A stretch of 54,436 nucleotides of DNA from Nephromyces sp. MM_2019 (GCA_015657535.1 JADHZB010001380.1:1-54436), one strand, 5' to 3'; positions 27,601-41,052 are shown, counted from the first letter of the stretch. Translations and numbers: made by a program. The notes: generated by a model not told the origin, from the sequence alone.

Positions 27601-30320
27601 TACCTATAAGTGCTTAGTTACCATACTCTATCTAGTTCACCTCTAACTCATGCTTATCCCCTTTTTTTGAATACCTTTGTTTAGTGAGGAATTTTGTTGC
27701 TGCAAGCTACTTTTTTGTGTTCTTTCAGTGTTTTCCGCTTCTCGGAGCTCTCTATTTTTGAAAGAAAAATCTTCTTTTTCCGTTTTAAATTCGAAAATTT
27801 GGTTTATTTAAATTATATCAGAGGCCATTCAGCTATCAGAAAGGACAGATTTTCTGGCGTTAGAAACCTCCTCTGGCTGAAGCGTGCATTTGACTTTATG
27901 GCTACTTTTCTCTTCAACTTAATGATATCTCCTGAATTTAAAGATGTAGAGGCAAAAGATGCTGCTTTCATTGCTTATAATGAAATTTTGAGACCTTATC
28001 ACGGTAAGAGAAAAGGTTTTTGTGTTTGGAATTTCTATGGGTTTAAGATGGGTGTTGCGAGTGAGGATTTTCTATGTGAATTTTTTTTTAAATTTCTGTA
28101 AGATTACTGGGTGAAGATAATGTGCTCTTTATGGCTTGAAAGCTTTCTTTTTAAAAAATCTTTTTTGAGAAACTACCATAAGATTACCGGGTGAAGATAA
28201 TGTACTCCGTAGAAAGTTCGTGCAAAACTTTTTTACGCTTTGATTTGGTGAAAATTTTGGTACTTCAGAAGCAATTCTCTTTTTGAGGAGTAAAGTGTAA
28301 CCGGTTAATCTGTTGATGTAGTTTTTGAGAAAAAAATGGGGCTTTATATTCGGGTTTGTGCTTGTTTATGGTAATTTCCTTTCTTTATTGCATATCTTTA
28401 AACTGAGTTATAGAATTAGCACCTCAAATTTTACACTATTTTTTCGTACGCACTAGGATTCTGCCTCTTTTTTATTGTTGGGAAGCATCGGCTGGTGGTA
28501 ATGCAGATAGTTTTAAGAAGCGTCCTATGTGCTCCCTTTTTTCTGATTATGACATGTTATAAATAGATTAGCCTGGATGGAGGTGACATGCTTTCGCCCT
28601 GTAAGCAGACAGCAACACATGTATATAACACTTTATAGATTGCGCTGATAGACTTGAAAAATCGCTGTAGTTATACATACATAAACACACACACACACAC
28701 GCGCATACACACACGTACATATATCACCTTACTTGCTAGGAATTCTCTTTTTTTCTCTATTTTGATAACTTTAATGCTCCAGGCAACTTTAGTAGGTAAA
28801 AAATTGTAATATAAATGCATCATTACAATCTTAAGCTTAGGCTCTAATAATGCCATTCAGAGTGAGCTATAATTGATCCTCATCAAGCTGGCATACACTA
28901 AACCAATGCCTCTATTAAGCTCTAGCAAGGCTTTGTCAAACCAGGCAGAAACTGAAGGATTTTTGATTTATGAAAAGTGTGTACTACAATGATGTAATGC
29001 AGTTTTGATGATTCATATCTCATCATTTCAGGCTTTTTGGTCTCTAATATCGTCACTTTGGCTTTCCAGCTATGCCCTTCTCGGGTTGATATACAGAGGT
29101 AGGTAATTAAGTATTTGAAGATGCTGTCGTCATGGTTTATGCATTTTTGTTTTGAAAATTTTGATGCATGGGTGTGCGCTTTTCTCTTTGGAAACTTCAA
29201 GAGATGAATCTTTTGTTACGATTTCACCTTGATATTTACACGAAATATACTTTACAGTGTGATGAAAACGTATTTTTTGCAAAAACATTTTTTTTCGTTT
29301 CTTGTGAGATTTTTTTTCAAAAATGCGAAAAAAAATTCATTTGATGAGTGTTTAGAAGCTGCTTTAACATGTGCTTCTACTGTTACTTCATCTGTTGAGT
29401 TTGCAATTGATAGGAGTTCAGTGTTTGCTTTTTTTCTGGGAATATTCTTTTATTTATCGCAGTTTCCGCTACTTCTCAGGTTCTGCAAAAATATCTATAA
29501 AAAAATCAGTTTTTTCCTATCGCAAACACTGATTTATGTTTATTTGGAATGTATTGCCTTTCGGATAATTATTGCATAGAAATTGCTGAATTTTGTAGAA
29601 ATATTAGCTCATGTGGCAGTTGCATGGTTTCTCACGTTTTTCTCAGATTGCTTAAAAATAGAGCAGTGATTCTGAAAACTTGCAAGGTTCGCCCTCTATA
29701 GCGCTTGGCCACTTTCATAAGTGTGTCGTGTGTGTGTATATGTGCCTTGCACGCGTTTAATATGTTTGTAAAACTCTTTGATTCACTGCTTTCAATTTAA
29801 TCTTTTCATCGTAGTAATTTAGTGGTTTCAATTAAGTTTTGAGTATATATTAGTATTTGCATCAATTTACCTGCAGAATTTTGTGTAAATACCTATTTTT
29901 TCACCCTTGTATATTGTTTCAACCTGAAAGAAATATTGGTTTTTCTGTTACAGGAGACTTGGATTTGAAGATGATGAGCTAGTTGTGCATCGTGTGCACA
30001 GTATTGTAGGCATTTTAAGGTATGGTATTACCATGGAAAACGTGTACTTCTAGAAGATGTATGCGTATTAATGTGTAAATATAGTGGTTGCTGCGTTTTT
30101 CACTACTTGTTATGGATTACGGTATCACTGCTTTATTGTCTATTGTGTATTCCAAGTTTTTCAGTAAATCTTGCTCATTTTCAGGTTTTTTGAGTGTAAC
30201 TTGAATTTCAAGCTTCTAGCGAATATTTGGAACTATTTTTTAACCGGTTTCAGGCCTGTTGTAGAAGAAGTTAGCGAAAATCTGAAACGATGGGACTGCA
30301 ATTTTCCTGACAAGGCTTAA
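24689..30320 (+). CDS. Glycolipid transfer protein (GLTP) fold protein, nine-exon model
   Basis: Exons: 24689-24779, 25621-25703, 25798-25911 (tentative start), 26196-26299, 27822-28003, 28572-28600, 29349-29398, 29954-30019, 30254-30320; all phases agree, giving about 261 residues. The start ATG has context AAAAATGG and the stop is TAA. Family hallmarks: LLPVYEYIFG (about 40-49, the F..A...LP.. helix), DV....DAL (about 79), NLLWLKRAFDF (W149), AYNEILRPYHAW (H191, W193), LEAALTCAS (about 203) and ILRPVVEEV. GLTP proteins carry sphingolipids between membranes; Trp and His of the W..H pair stack on and bind the head group. Here the Asn and Lys usually found four and seven residues after the Asp read as Tyr and Ala. 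Overall it resembles plant ACD11 and other ceramide-phosphate-type members more than classical GLTP. The exon 6/7 boundaries are the weakest. Confidence 0.75.
25798..25911 (+). CDS. Tentative third exon of the GLTP-fold gene (Asp motif)
   Basis: This frame reads AALRAYLQKYFAADVAVYTD then ALQGMLVTHKK and ends at donor GTCTAG in phase 0, matching the next exon (EDLVHSSS). It supplies the Asp expected before the ligand loop. The best acceptor (ATGCAG at 25820-25822) would need phase 1, while exon 2 can only leave in phase 0, so the phase-consistent start is the weaker GAGAG/AGA site at 25798. A missed micro-exon is the alternative. Skipping this exon also keeps frame and would give about 223 residues. 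Confidence 0.45.
26069..26147. repeat. 25-base direct repeat pair in GLTP intron
   Basis: GGTGGATATTCTCCTTGTCT (26069) and GGTGGATATTTTCCTTGTTT (26123), each followed by AAGCT, differ at two positions over 25 bases and lie 54 bases apart. They are upstream of the exon at 26196. Confidence 0.7.
28099..28207. repeat. 29-base direct repeat pair in GLTP intron 5
   Basis: The segments starting TAAGATTACTGGGTGAAGAT at 28099 and TAAGATTACCGGGTGAAGAT at 28179 are 80 bases apart and differ at only two positions over about 29 bases, pointing to a local duplication within the intron. Confidence 0.7.
28686..28700. repeat. (CA)n tract in GLTP intron
   Basis: A short CA tract followed by CGCGCATACACACAC. 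It is on the sense strand of the GLTP gene, so its polarity is the opposite of that in most introns of the outer genes. One of very few CA/TG tracts in the central 35 kb. Confidence 0.75.
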
Positions 30321-33300
30321 AAATCCAAGTTGCTCTGATTATTCTACAAATTTAGCGTCACTACCTACGGCCTTTTTGACACTGCTATTGTCTCTGAGAC
30401 TTGGTACTTGGCCTATGACGTTTAAATGATAATATAATCTCGAACTGATTATGATAAATGTGTGGACTCTTCAATTTTAGAAACCAGAATTGTTGAGAAG
30501 TCTGAAAGCTAGAGTTTATGTCAGAAATCTAGAGGATTTTTTTGGGAGTGATCTATATTTTGTGAATAAATTGAGCAATTGATGTGCAATTGTTCAGTAT
30601 TGGTGAAAATTGGGTTTAAAATTTCACTTGCAGTGTGAAAAACTTAAGCTTTTTATGCTTATTACGGCGAAAATCGTTTGAACTTTGCTAATTTCAAGCT
30701 TAGATATATAATTTTATACTTGATAGATTTGCATGCGCAGTTACTATTGATGGCTTGATCTACACCTTCTTCTCTGATATTTAGCATATGGAAGTTTTAA
30801 AGTTTTATGGCTGGCCTGAATTCCATGGCAGAAAAAAAAGTGCCTTATAATGCCCAATTTAATTTTTAGGCGATTGTAATACAAATTTAGCAGAAAAATT
30901 GTTGGACGAATGCCTTAATGGCCGTAGAAAATAGTGTAAAAGCTTAATTTTCTTTAAATTAAGTACTTTTGAAAAGTATTTTGGAAGATTATATATCGAG
31001 CAATTATTTGTTATTCAGCTTAGTGAATACCGTTACATCTGAGCAATTTTTTTTACTTTAGCCATGTGCATGATAATTTTTTTACAGGGAAAATTGAAGT
31101 ATTTTATAATCATGCCTATTGGCTATGATCTTTTTTGTATTTATGTTGAAGCTATTGATACTTCTTGAGGGGAGTTAGATGTAGAATTTCTTTTCTTGGG
31201 TAGGGATCTTATCAGCTTTCTCCCAGTGTAGAGGATAATATAGAAAAGTATCCCGTGTGATTTTGAAATAGTTGATATGTGTTGTATGCACACAAAGTTT
31301 TAATAGTCCTCATGCCTTGAATGCGTGGAGTATATGCGTGAAAATCTGTCTTTTGAATTATAACTTCAACCATTATGCATTCATTTCTGTATTTTGCTGT
31401 TTTAAGGGTTTTTTTAGTAAATATATAGAGAACTCGTTTCTAAGAAAAGAAATTTGTAGTATACCGCGTGTGTTATTCCATGCGTTTTATTCCGTGACCT
31501 CTTCTCCTCCTGTTAATGCCTTGCTAGTATTCTTTGAACACCGTCTTAATACCAAATGGCGTGTTTCATTTCATTACTGAGTAATAACTTAGCTACTACG
31601 AAAACGCCTACGCGCAAACTGGGAGCTATAGCATACTGCGTGTATGCTGGAGAAATTAATGTGCAAATAATAATAAATTGTGCGCGGCTTACTTTTGCTT
31701 CTGATTTAAAACAGGGATTTCTTGGCTGTTTGACCTCAACCCAATCTTCGTTCTTTTGAAGTATTTTAGTTGTTTGGCAATTTATGCTATAGCGTTTCCT
31801 GTATAAAAAATTATTGACGGCCACTTCAAAGCCGATTAATGAGTTGAAAATATGGATGCACGTTTCTTTCCGAACATGTTTGAGTTTTATTATCGTCTAT
31901 GCAACATGGAACTCTAAGGTTCCAGCAATACGCATTTGGCCAATGACAAGAAATACATTTATCCAGTAATAATATCCTGGAATCAATATAGGAGTTGCCA
32001 TAATAAAGCTTAATGCTTGTCTTTGTCCGCGTAATTCTGAATAAATTTCCGGAACTTCTCCAGATTTAAGTATTAGCAATTTATCTTTACTCCACAACAT
32101 TTTTGATTTAAAAGTGCCAGAATACACTTTTTATAAAATACTCAGTTTTGGGCGATTTTGCTAACGCGAACATGTTAGAAGCAAGGGCGGACTTGCGAAA
32201 AATATAAGATAGTGAGATAGAGCAATGCCCATTTTCAGAAGGCTCTTTAAAGGCTATCTTGATATAAAACTGTAGTTGAGGTGAATTTTAAGATGAAAGA
32301 TACACTGCGACGATATCTTTCCAGTAGGAAAAGGCCCCCATGCAGTGCATGCATGCGTATTTATTCTTTGAAGGCTTAAAGAGCACACATTTCGTTGTAA
32401 GGGTATTGGACTATGGCATTGAATTCACTTTAGAGTATGCTGGGCTCTACGGGTAGTACCAAATAGCAGAAATCCGTAGTGCAAGCTGATTGATGGGACT
32501 TATAACTACAGAGTTCTGAAGTGCTTCGCTTGCTCGCCAGGGTGAGGAAGATTCGCACACACCACGTAGCTTATCCAGTACAGATAGCGGGTAAAGATTT
32601 CAGAGCATACGTTGCGTGTGTTTCTAGGCTTGATTTTGTGTTATTCTAGTGTGTGAATATATGCGCGGTAAGATTAGGTGAATTTTTAGGGGTTCTCCAC
32701 CGTGTCGGTGCAAGCACCAGCGGTGATGGTGGGATATAGTGTTTGTATCCTGTTAAATCTAACTACTGGAAGGGGGGGACGTAGCCAAAAATACTACACA
32801 GCCTTGCAAAATTTCCCCATTATGTCAGCCTTAATAAAACAAAGAAGCTATAAAGTCTATCACGGCTTTACAGCTTACTTCATGGCCTACTTCTATGCGT
32901 GTTGTAATAAGGGAAGCGTGCTGCTGATCCATTGGCCCGGAGAGTACGAGCAACATTTTAGTTTCGAAGCAGAAATAGCGAAGCAAAGATACCTTCAAAT
33001 CCAACAAAGTTCATACGCGTACTGCTATCTTCTTGGTAACTGACATAGCTTAGCACTGGCCAGCTAGTGCGGCCTCACATTGGTAGCTTAAGTACTTAGG
33101 GAGAACGAAAAGAGCAACTAGTTTTTTACCAAAATTTTGAAAAAAGAATTTTCCTTTTTTAATTGAATACTCGTCTGGTGGATATTATTTTTATCTTGTG
33201 TAATTTTTCTCCCATGCCATTCAATAAAAAAGGTAGTGAGTATCGATTAATATTATTCTCTGTTAGGTGGTAGTACGGCTACTCTAGCTACTGAGTCCGT

Positions 33301-35445
33301 ATAACGTTTGTCCGGTGGCAGTAATACACATGGCGTAGTCCTTGAAGAAATGGGAATATCCTGGAACCTATCACCGAGGAGATGCAACCCTTCAAGGTGG
33401 TGGCTATAAACACAGAGTATTGAGGCATACCCGTGGTCATTTAGGACTCAGTGAGAAATGACTGTACCTCTCAGATCCCGCGCACAAGCATAACACTCAT
33501 GCATTTACGCGACACACTTCGCGACGGACCTCAACCTTCCCTCAGGGCATTTCCTACCAGGAAGCACCTACATATAATTGCCAATTCATCTAATTTATGC
33601 ACAGTCAACGCTCTATGTTTTTTTCAGTGAGAAAGCTCTACTCGTGTTAGGGTTTCGTTTGGTACAATCCGTGCTTCATCCATATTATACATTCAAACCA
33701 TATATATGTGCTTCGATAGCTCCATTGTACTGACGAAGTGAGAGCGTTCACAAGCGCTTGATCCAGGCTATTTAAAGGCTTATTAAACTCAAAATTTTCA
33801 AGGTAAATTACAACTCTAAGATTGATTCAAGGCATACGGGACCACTCAAAGGAAACATGATTCTGAGTGATGGGATGCACATTACTCGGCGTGGGAAAAT
33901 GTTTAGACACCCAGATAGCAACAAAAAGCTCTAGAAAACGCTCTTTCACAGGATTGGACATAAAAATGTAGTAGGGCTGTAAACCAGTATAGTTGCCAAT
34001 TTATTCTTGTCTGGCTCCTTACCGTGGTTAGCTGCTCACTGCTTTAGAGCGCATTACTGAAGGATTTGGCTTTTTCGACCACAGTCTAGCAGTGCGATAT
34101 ACATCGAGCAGCCAGTCGGCACATCGATGCGATTTAAGCGCGTATTTAGCTTCATTAGTTGAAACATTGGTTGCTATGACTTCTAATTGTGTTATCGGGA
34201 AATTATAAATCCTACAATGAAGCCGCTCGTAGCATGAGTAATCTTTAAAGCTGACCTTTCATAGTAAACAGTCCTAGCCTCTTACAAAATCCTGATACCA
34301 CCTCAATATAACAAAGAAAAATATTGACGAACATTTTGTACAAAACCATACTGTTGATGAGCATATAAACAAGAAGCTATGATCATACTAATGGAGGCAG
34401 CTGCAAGATGATACTTTGTCATCACTTTACTATTTTTATCGTATAGACATAATTAGTCACGATTTATGCACGGACACGTTAAATAATCTGTGTATAACGA
34501 TTTGTATGCACTTCAAACCGAATATTCATCACGTAGAAAGATAAGAATCTACATATCATGTGACTTCAGGAGTGTACTTTTATTTTGAAGAAGCATATGT
34601 AACATTACGCACAGAAAAATTATACAATGTGATGGTATTCGTATAGTTTTCATTCTGAAGTCCGTATATATCTGTATGTCAAGCTTCCTGATTAGCCTTT
34701 AGGAGTATACCTTATGATAAACTGCTTTTTAGTACCTTTTATTACTCTATATTTGCTTGTGTGAACACAAAATACTTTAATAAAGGTAATGGAATCTTAA
34801 AAAGAAATTCCTGATTTTGGTAGTTTCCTGGGTAGCTAGCATATTCCACGCAAACTTGAGCATGTAACAAGGTATTTAACATCAGCATGCTTCAGACAAG
34901 GTAGAGACGAATTCTGCAAATGCTATGCTGTACATAATGGACAGACGATGGGAGTTAAGAGCGGTAAATATCATCCCTGCATGTGTGAAACCGCAGAGGG
35001 GTTTATGCGAACCTATTACTTGCCGGGGGAAACATGCCGCTGAAAGAATTGATGTAGGACCTGGAGATAGCAATCTACACGCTATGCGCACTAACACCGA
35101 GAACGTAGAGTGCACGGGGAAAAATCTTCTCAGTAGGAAATATCACATAATCGGATAAAACACGGGCTAAAAGAGGTTGCTTCATGGTTATGCCTCCTAA
35201 GGTGTGTTTAACGCACTTCATGACGGCGAAAGAAGCCGCACGCACCTACATAACTGTGACGGAATGCGTCGCACTTATGCATACAAGCGCAGGTACTACC
35301 TACTGAAGCGGCTGGGACATAAATTCTGCTTCATTGATGAAAAAGATACCGCATACTGAAGTGATAGAGTCAGTATATATGAGGGCTAGTGCATAGCCAT
35401 GATTATATCGACGGAAAAAACGAACAGACAGCGCGGTGAATAGAA
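30321..35445. other. No supported gene
   Basis: AT-rich DNA downstream of the GLTP gene. The longest open frame (about 113 codons at 32702-33043) begins with GTG, has no ATG-led context or splice partners, and shows no recognisable domain. A TGCATGCA octamer lies at 32346. Nothing else was identified. Confidence 0.55.
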
Positions 35446-35517
35446 GCCTACTATGAGGATCGAACTCATGACCTTCCGCTTACTAAGCGGATGCTCTACC
35501 GACTAAGCTAAGCAGGC
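35446..35517 (-). tRNA. tRNA-Thr (AGU), copy 1
   Basis: A 72-base cloverleaf on the minus strand. The 7-bp acceptor stem (GCCTGCT with AGTAGGC) has one G-T pair. The D arm is GCTT..GAGC. The anticodon stem TCCGC/GCGGA encloses loop TTAGTAA with anticodon AGT (AGU in RNA), reading ACU/ACC Thr codons after A34 modification. The T arm is ATGAG-TTCGATC-CTCAT. No intron and no encoded CCA. A T-run in the transcript direction lies about 30 bases downstream (A-run at 35415-35420 on +), a possible Pol III terminator. Identical in all 72 bases to the copy at 35659. Confidence 0.96.
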
Positions 35518-35658
35518 GTCGAGGGGCGTCGGTGCACTTTTGTGTTATTCAGACGCTGTATCGACGCGCTGCATACCCCTCGACTTCGCCGTGTTCTGAA
35601 TATACTTTTTCTACCATTTGGACCGCCTCTGTGAAGAGGCAAGATACACGCAACGCTA

Positions 35659-35730
35659 GCCTACTATGAGGATCGAACTCATGACCTTCCGCTTACTAAG
35701 CGGATGCTCTACCGACTAAGCTAAGCAGGC
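35659..35730 (-). tRNA. tRNA-Thr (AGU), copy 2
   Basis: Identical to the neighbouring tRNA gene in all 72 bases and on the same strand, with 141 bases between them. The upstream flank on the minus strand also shows partial similarity (both have a G/C-rich block followed by a CTTTTTGTG-like stretch on +), whereas the downstream flanks differ. This suggests a tandem duplication that included the 5' flank. Confidence 0.96.
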
Positions 35731-38700
35731 GACGGCAGCGGTCTCGGCATTTTTGTGGCATTAAGCCTCCTTCCTGATATGCTGCTTACCTGTTGGATTT
35801 TGTGAATGGTTAACGTAATTCCGCTACCTGCTTGTCCCACTACTTTGTAGCACAATTAATTTCTCATAATTATCTGCCTTTGTCTGTCCTTTTCTGATCA
35901 TACTCTGCATTCTCCATTTCTTATAAGCCTCTTTCGTTCTCGACACTGCCTGAGGCAAAGCAGTAAGCCTGAATCATGAGCACATGAGGGAAAGGGAAAA
36001 TTTGAAGCGCGTTGATAATCCTCATAAGAATTTAGTCGAAACATCAGTAAATGATTCATTTTTAGTTATTTTGGGAGGAGTCATATATATGCAGTATTTC
36101 CGTCACAGGGTAGCCCACTGAAGCTGCCGACAAGTAATAGGAAACGTATCTCAGTAGCAAAAATATTTGCTTTTTTTTGGAGCTCAAAGGTCAAAAAAGT
36201 TCACAGTTTTGCTATGCAAGGCAGAATAAATATATTAGACTGGATAAATTTAGCGCCACTAGTGGCTCTCAATTTTTTAGCGCTCCCCAAGTAAAAATAT
36301 TCAATAATTTCCTGCTGTTTGCGCAGACTGCAAGCCCTTGCCCCTGTAGTTCTGCGAACGCCTATATCTTCCTGTTTTCTGGAAATTATATTTTCATAAA
36401 GAAGGTATTGTTTTAGCCAGTAACGAGAGAATCCAATTTTAACGATAGCAACTGTCTTCTGCATACTTAGCTTACAGCGTTAATTTTGTCAAGAAGGTGT
36501 GTCAGGCGAGAGCTGTTATGACTAATAAACATGAGTACGCATGCTGCATTGAATTATCAAGCAATATTAACGAGGCTTAGGTTTCCTTTTTATGATAAAT
36601 ATAGCGCAGCTAGCAGGCATAGGTTATTGGTTTTTTGTAATTTGCTTTATTGTAATTGATAATTCTGCTGACACTCGTGTAAAATTACAGATTACACATC
36701 ACAACAAACTAACGCATTTTCGCGTAGTATGGCTTGTGTGTCTACCAGAAAGTTGCATTTGTTGAGCGACTTAAAAATAGCCTTAGCTATATTTTGAAGT
36801 TATAGCTGTGTTTTTTTCCAAAAATTTAAGGCTCGTTTTACGGTACTACAGGAGCACAGCAGCACCTTCATGGCTTTTTGCTAGCATCATTGTTCCAAGT
36901 TCAGCAGGTCCGCTTTAAAATCATATGCATGATCGTTGTGTACATTGGAAGACTAAAAGGATGTTTTGTAAACAATAGCACCGAGATTTTATTACGCTTC
37001 ATCTCTCTGCATGCGAGTTGCAAGGTTCCAATCTGCTTTGGCTACTATCATCTTTGAGGAAAAGCTTCATACCGGAATAATAAGCTGATAAATTGCTGTT
37101 CACCACTTAACTGTGGTACCCAGTGTAGAATCACTAGTCATGCTGTCTCATGTATCTAACTGTAAAGTGTTGCCGCCACTGATTTCTTCGTATTGCCACT
37201 GCTGGCTTTGCTTAAATGATAAAGTGGGTCCGCTACCGCCTTTTGCAGCGCATTCAAATTTAGCGAAGATTGACCCATACCACTAATCAGTGGGTCACTT
37301 TCCCCCAGATGTTGAAAAGTTTTATGTGGTATAGATCGAAGCGTTTAGATTATAAACTTTGTAGTTTGCACGAACCAAGAAACTTTAAGTACTACTTGAT
37401 AACTAGCATAGCATCGTTTTGTAGTCCCATAATCAACCAGGTTCATCAGAATCTTGCCACTTCATAAAAAATATTTTGTTCACCGTACTAACTTTTTCCG
37501 CGAGTGCAAATCTCAAAAAATCTAGTACTTTGGTAGCTTTCCTGACAGCTATGTCAGGTCAAAGCGTATGTGCTGAAAGCACCTGCAGAGCAGTTAGGAC
37601 TAGTTAATTTGCGTAATCGGCACGCAACATCATAACCTTTCAATGAGCCTCACCCAGTCGGGGTGAACGCCATGATGGGACCTGCGAGTTCATTGGCACT
37701 TTTCTGTAAATACTGGATACGACTCGATTATCATGCGTGGTACGGTAGAAGAGGTTCTAGTATCGGGTGACCCAAATTGTGTTCCATGGGAAAATATGAT
37801 GCTTGCGAGCAATAAGAAAACTTGCTTAATACTAGGAATATCCACTCTCAATGAACTCGTGTAAGTTATTAGCTGTATGCTGAAAATTAAGGTATGCATT
37901 AAGTAGTTAGCCAGCGTGACTTACTATGTGGTTTAATTCTTTTTGCTGTCTGAACTATGGGAATATTCTCGAATAAAGTAGCTTCAACATATTGAAAAAA
38001 GAGCTTTTATGATACGAAGATTAGAGAAGCTTCGGACGTGCTCAAATATTTTAGTATCGGAGCTTCGAGACGGACGCTCAACAACTTCTACGCAATCTTT
38101 CTACATGTGGACATGCAACTGCAAAGATTTCACAATATCAAAGAGGTTGCGGGAGTGCATTGAGGTAGGCGAAAAGTAACGAATACCATAAAATCTCCAA
38201 GGGCAGCTTCGAAGGACACTCACTTTCAAAAAGTAGGTTCGTACTCTCTGTTTTCCAATTCTATGATAAATCCGAGAAAGATTGAAGCAGGGACTTTACT
38301 TGGGCTCCATGCACGATTGTCTAACTATTCATGGGTCTACGCTTCACATCAATATTACAATATTTCTTAACCGAACTGAGGCATACCCTAATAAAATAAA
38401 TCTGAGGAACTATGATTACTTTAAAGAGTCCATACTGCACCTTTGCTGAATAATTTACCATGTGGATTGTTATACTAGAGTCTTGAAGGTTGAGCGGTTC
38501 AGCAGAAAAAAATTATATTTTCAACTAAAAAAATTGAAAATTGCGGTAAAGGTAATAGAATTAACAAAAAATATGTATTAAATTTTTTCAGTTATGCTTT
38601 TAACCACGAAATTTTGCAGGTTACATGGCAATATGGTGAATCTACGTTACCTAACGGATACGAATAACAATAAAACCACAAACAAAATGCAAACAACTGA

Positions 38701-41052
38701 GAGTAACCACTCTTATATTAAAAACGGAAGCAATATGCGTAACTGGTTATGAGATTAAACTATCGTCACAGCAAGTGCAATGTGGCAAAGGGGACCAAAC
38801 ATAAGTTTGACTCCCTAACTTGACAGCTTTACAAGATTTCTCACTACACTAAAAGAATTGCCCAGTACAAGAATAAAACCTTTATCTTACGGCTTTTATA
38901 TTTTGATATGTGCGTTCTTCTGCTTGTGCATGCCGTGAGAACACTAGCGTCATGCTACTGCTGAACCAATCCATCGATTTCTATGCTAATAAGGCAAAAA
39001 TTTTAGCAGTTTCATTTCATTGGGTAGCTGGGCATCTATTTACTTGTTTCAATAAAGTGAGTATTGGTTTATGTGACCTATGTGCTAAAAAGTAACTTGA
39101 AAGCAGAGTAACTTTGGGAAATTCTGCCAAAAACACTCATTCTCAGAAATATGTCTTGGAACTTGACGATGCCTCACTAAATAGGCCACCGAGGATGCTA
39201 TCGTAAAATTGAAAGATTCTTAAGAATAGAAAAGTTGGCGATGTTGCTTCCCCTGCCCACGTTACCTGTTTAAAGGAATTCAACATATTGACACAACAGA
39301 ATCAACACACTCTAGCTGCGTCAGATTTCCCAGGTACTTTTTTCAACTCCCGCAGTTAGGCCCACAAAGCAAAAAATTAGCTGGCAATGCACCTGCAATG
39401 AGTCTGAATATACATATACTAGAGATTAGAATACCCTATGCCTTAATTTCCCGACTTTTCAAAGTTTTTTGGGGGCTACAGCCTTTTTTTTAGTCATTTG
39501 ATGCGTGAGCAGGATAAGTCGCAAGAGATAAGCATTGACGTGGTAATAGTTTGTGTCAGATACCTAGAGAATAGCGTCCCATCTTATTTATTTGAGTACA
39601 TCTAAGTCATGAGGTGACGTGGAAAATAGCGGGGGCTACAGGTGCCGTAGGCACCATTGTTATCATAGAGATAAGAGATTTATTCAGCGCTTCATTTTCG
39701 TTTGTGAAGGGCTCAGCTGATTAAAATTCTCCTCTGGTCCGTCGTGGGAGATTTTTTTGTGAAGAAGTGTAAAAATTTGAAGAGAGTAGTAGTCCCGAAT
39801 ATCTATCGGTGTTGGCTTCCAGGAGCAGAGCTCAAATAATCAAATTCTGCAAAGTGGCGACTGAAAGCTGATTACGGCCTGGTTTTCCAGGTAAACGAGT
39901 TTTTCAACTGAAAAATCTCCTTTTTTAGGCTAATTCCTTAGTATGCGCGGGTATAATATAAATTGGTTTTTTCTCGCCTTAAGAAACTTGGAGGACTCTT
40001 ACGATGGGGAAGTTTCGCTTATCATACCAAATGTTCTGCTAGTATCAACAGAGCCCATTCAGCTCACCACATGAGAGTCCGTTAACAGCATGTAATGGTG
40101 TGCGTTGTATAATAGCAAATTTCATAATTTAACGTCTATAAGAAGCTATTTTAAGAAACAGCTAATTGTTGAAAGGGGGCTTGTAGATAGAGTTACGATA
40201 TTAAGGGCAAAAAAATTGAGTAGCCAGCGGTACACACGCTTTCCACTTCGGAAAAGAGTATGCAAATGAAAAAGTAGTGACATTGCTCACGTGCATCTTT
40301 GCCATTGCACCAATAATCTAAGTGGACTGACTTTCTAGATTAACTTGGTATGCCATAATTACTTTCATTTAAAACTTTCAAAACGAAATGAAGCTGAATA
40401 GTATTGTGATCGTGCTGGTCATGGGAAAGAGGCTTCTTCTAGTTCCAGCTTTACTGGGATAGGCTTTATTTTATCTTTTCTGTATTCCTGGTGCGCATTA
40501 GCTTTAAATACAAATATGCCAAACAAATATCCATATGCTACGCATGATGGCTGTAAAAACCGCGTGCATGTGGGTCCACACATTTGCCAGTCGCATTTGT
40601 AGTCGAGCGATTATCACTGCAAATGATGAGCGAAATGCACATACAGTTCACGCTGCAAATGATATACGCCACGCAGTTCACACTGCAAACTGATATCCAA
40701 AACACACATTTCACGAAACAAGAAAATACCAAGGCACCTCGACATTTAGCTGTACCCTCGGCTTTCTTCCCAGCGTCAAATCGTTAAAGTTACACAAGCA
40801 CTGGCTGTGGCTAATCGTCATGCTGCAACACTTCGTGCGTGGTGTGTTCCGCGAGGCTAGTTGAACCGTCAACTTCCCTTTGCATACGAACATACTCATG
40901 CTACCATCAACTTTTGCCTAAAATACGCCATGCTTTACCACCAGACAAATTGCATGAATAAACCGATTAGGTAGAGTTCAAAGATGAATAGGAAGTAAGT
41001 GCCTTGTCAATAGCGACAGGCATTATGTTTTTAAAGAAGTCCCCGTTCGCTA
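35731..41052. other. No supported gene
   Basis: AT-rich sequence upstream (in transcript direction) of the tRNA pair. Open frames are under 90 codons and have no start/donor structure. No repeat array, RNA gene or transposon motif was recognised. Confidence 0.55.

Noticed and set aside
32702..33043. 113-codon open frame on +
   Set aside because: Begins with GTG, shows no domain or splice context, and its amino-acid content looks like chance translation of gene-free DNA.
34925..35158. 77-codon frame next to the tRNA pair, with an equally long frame on the other strand
   Set aside because: Matched open frames on both strands without features suggest chance, not a gene.
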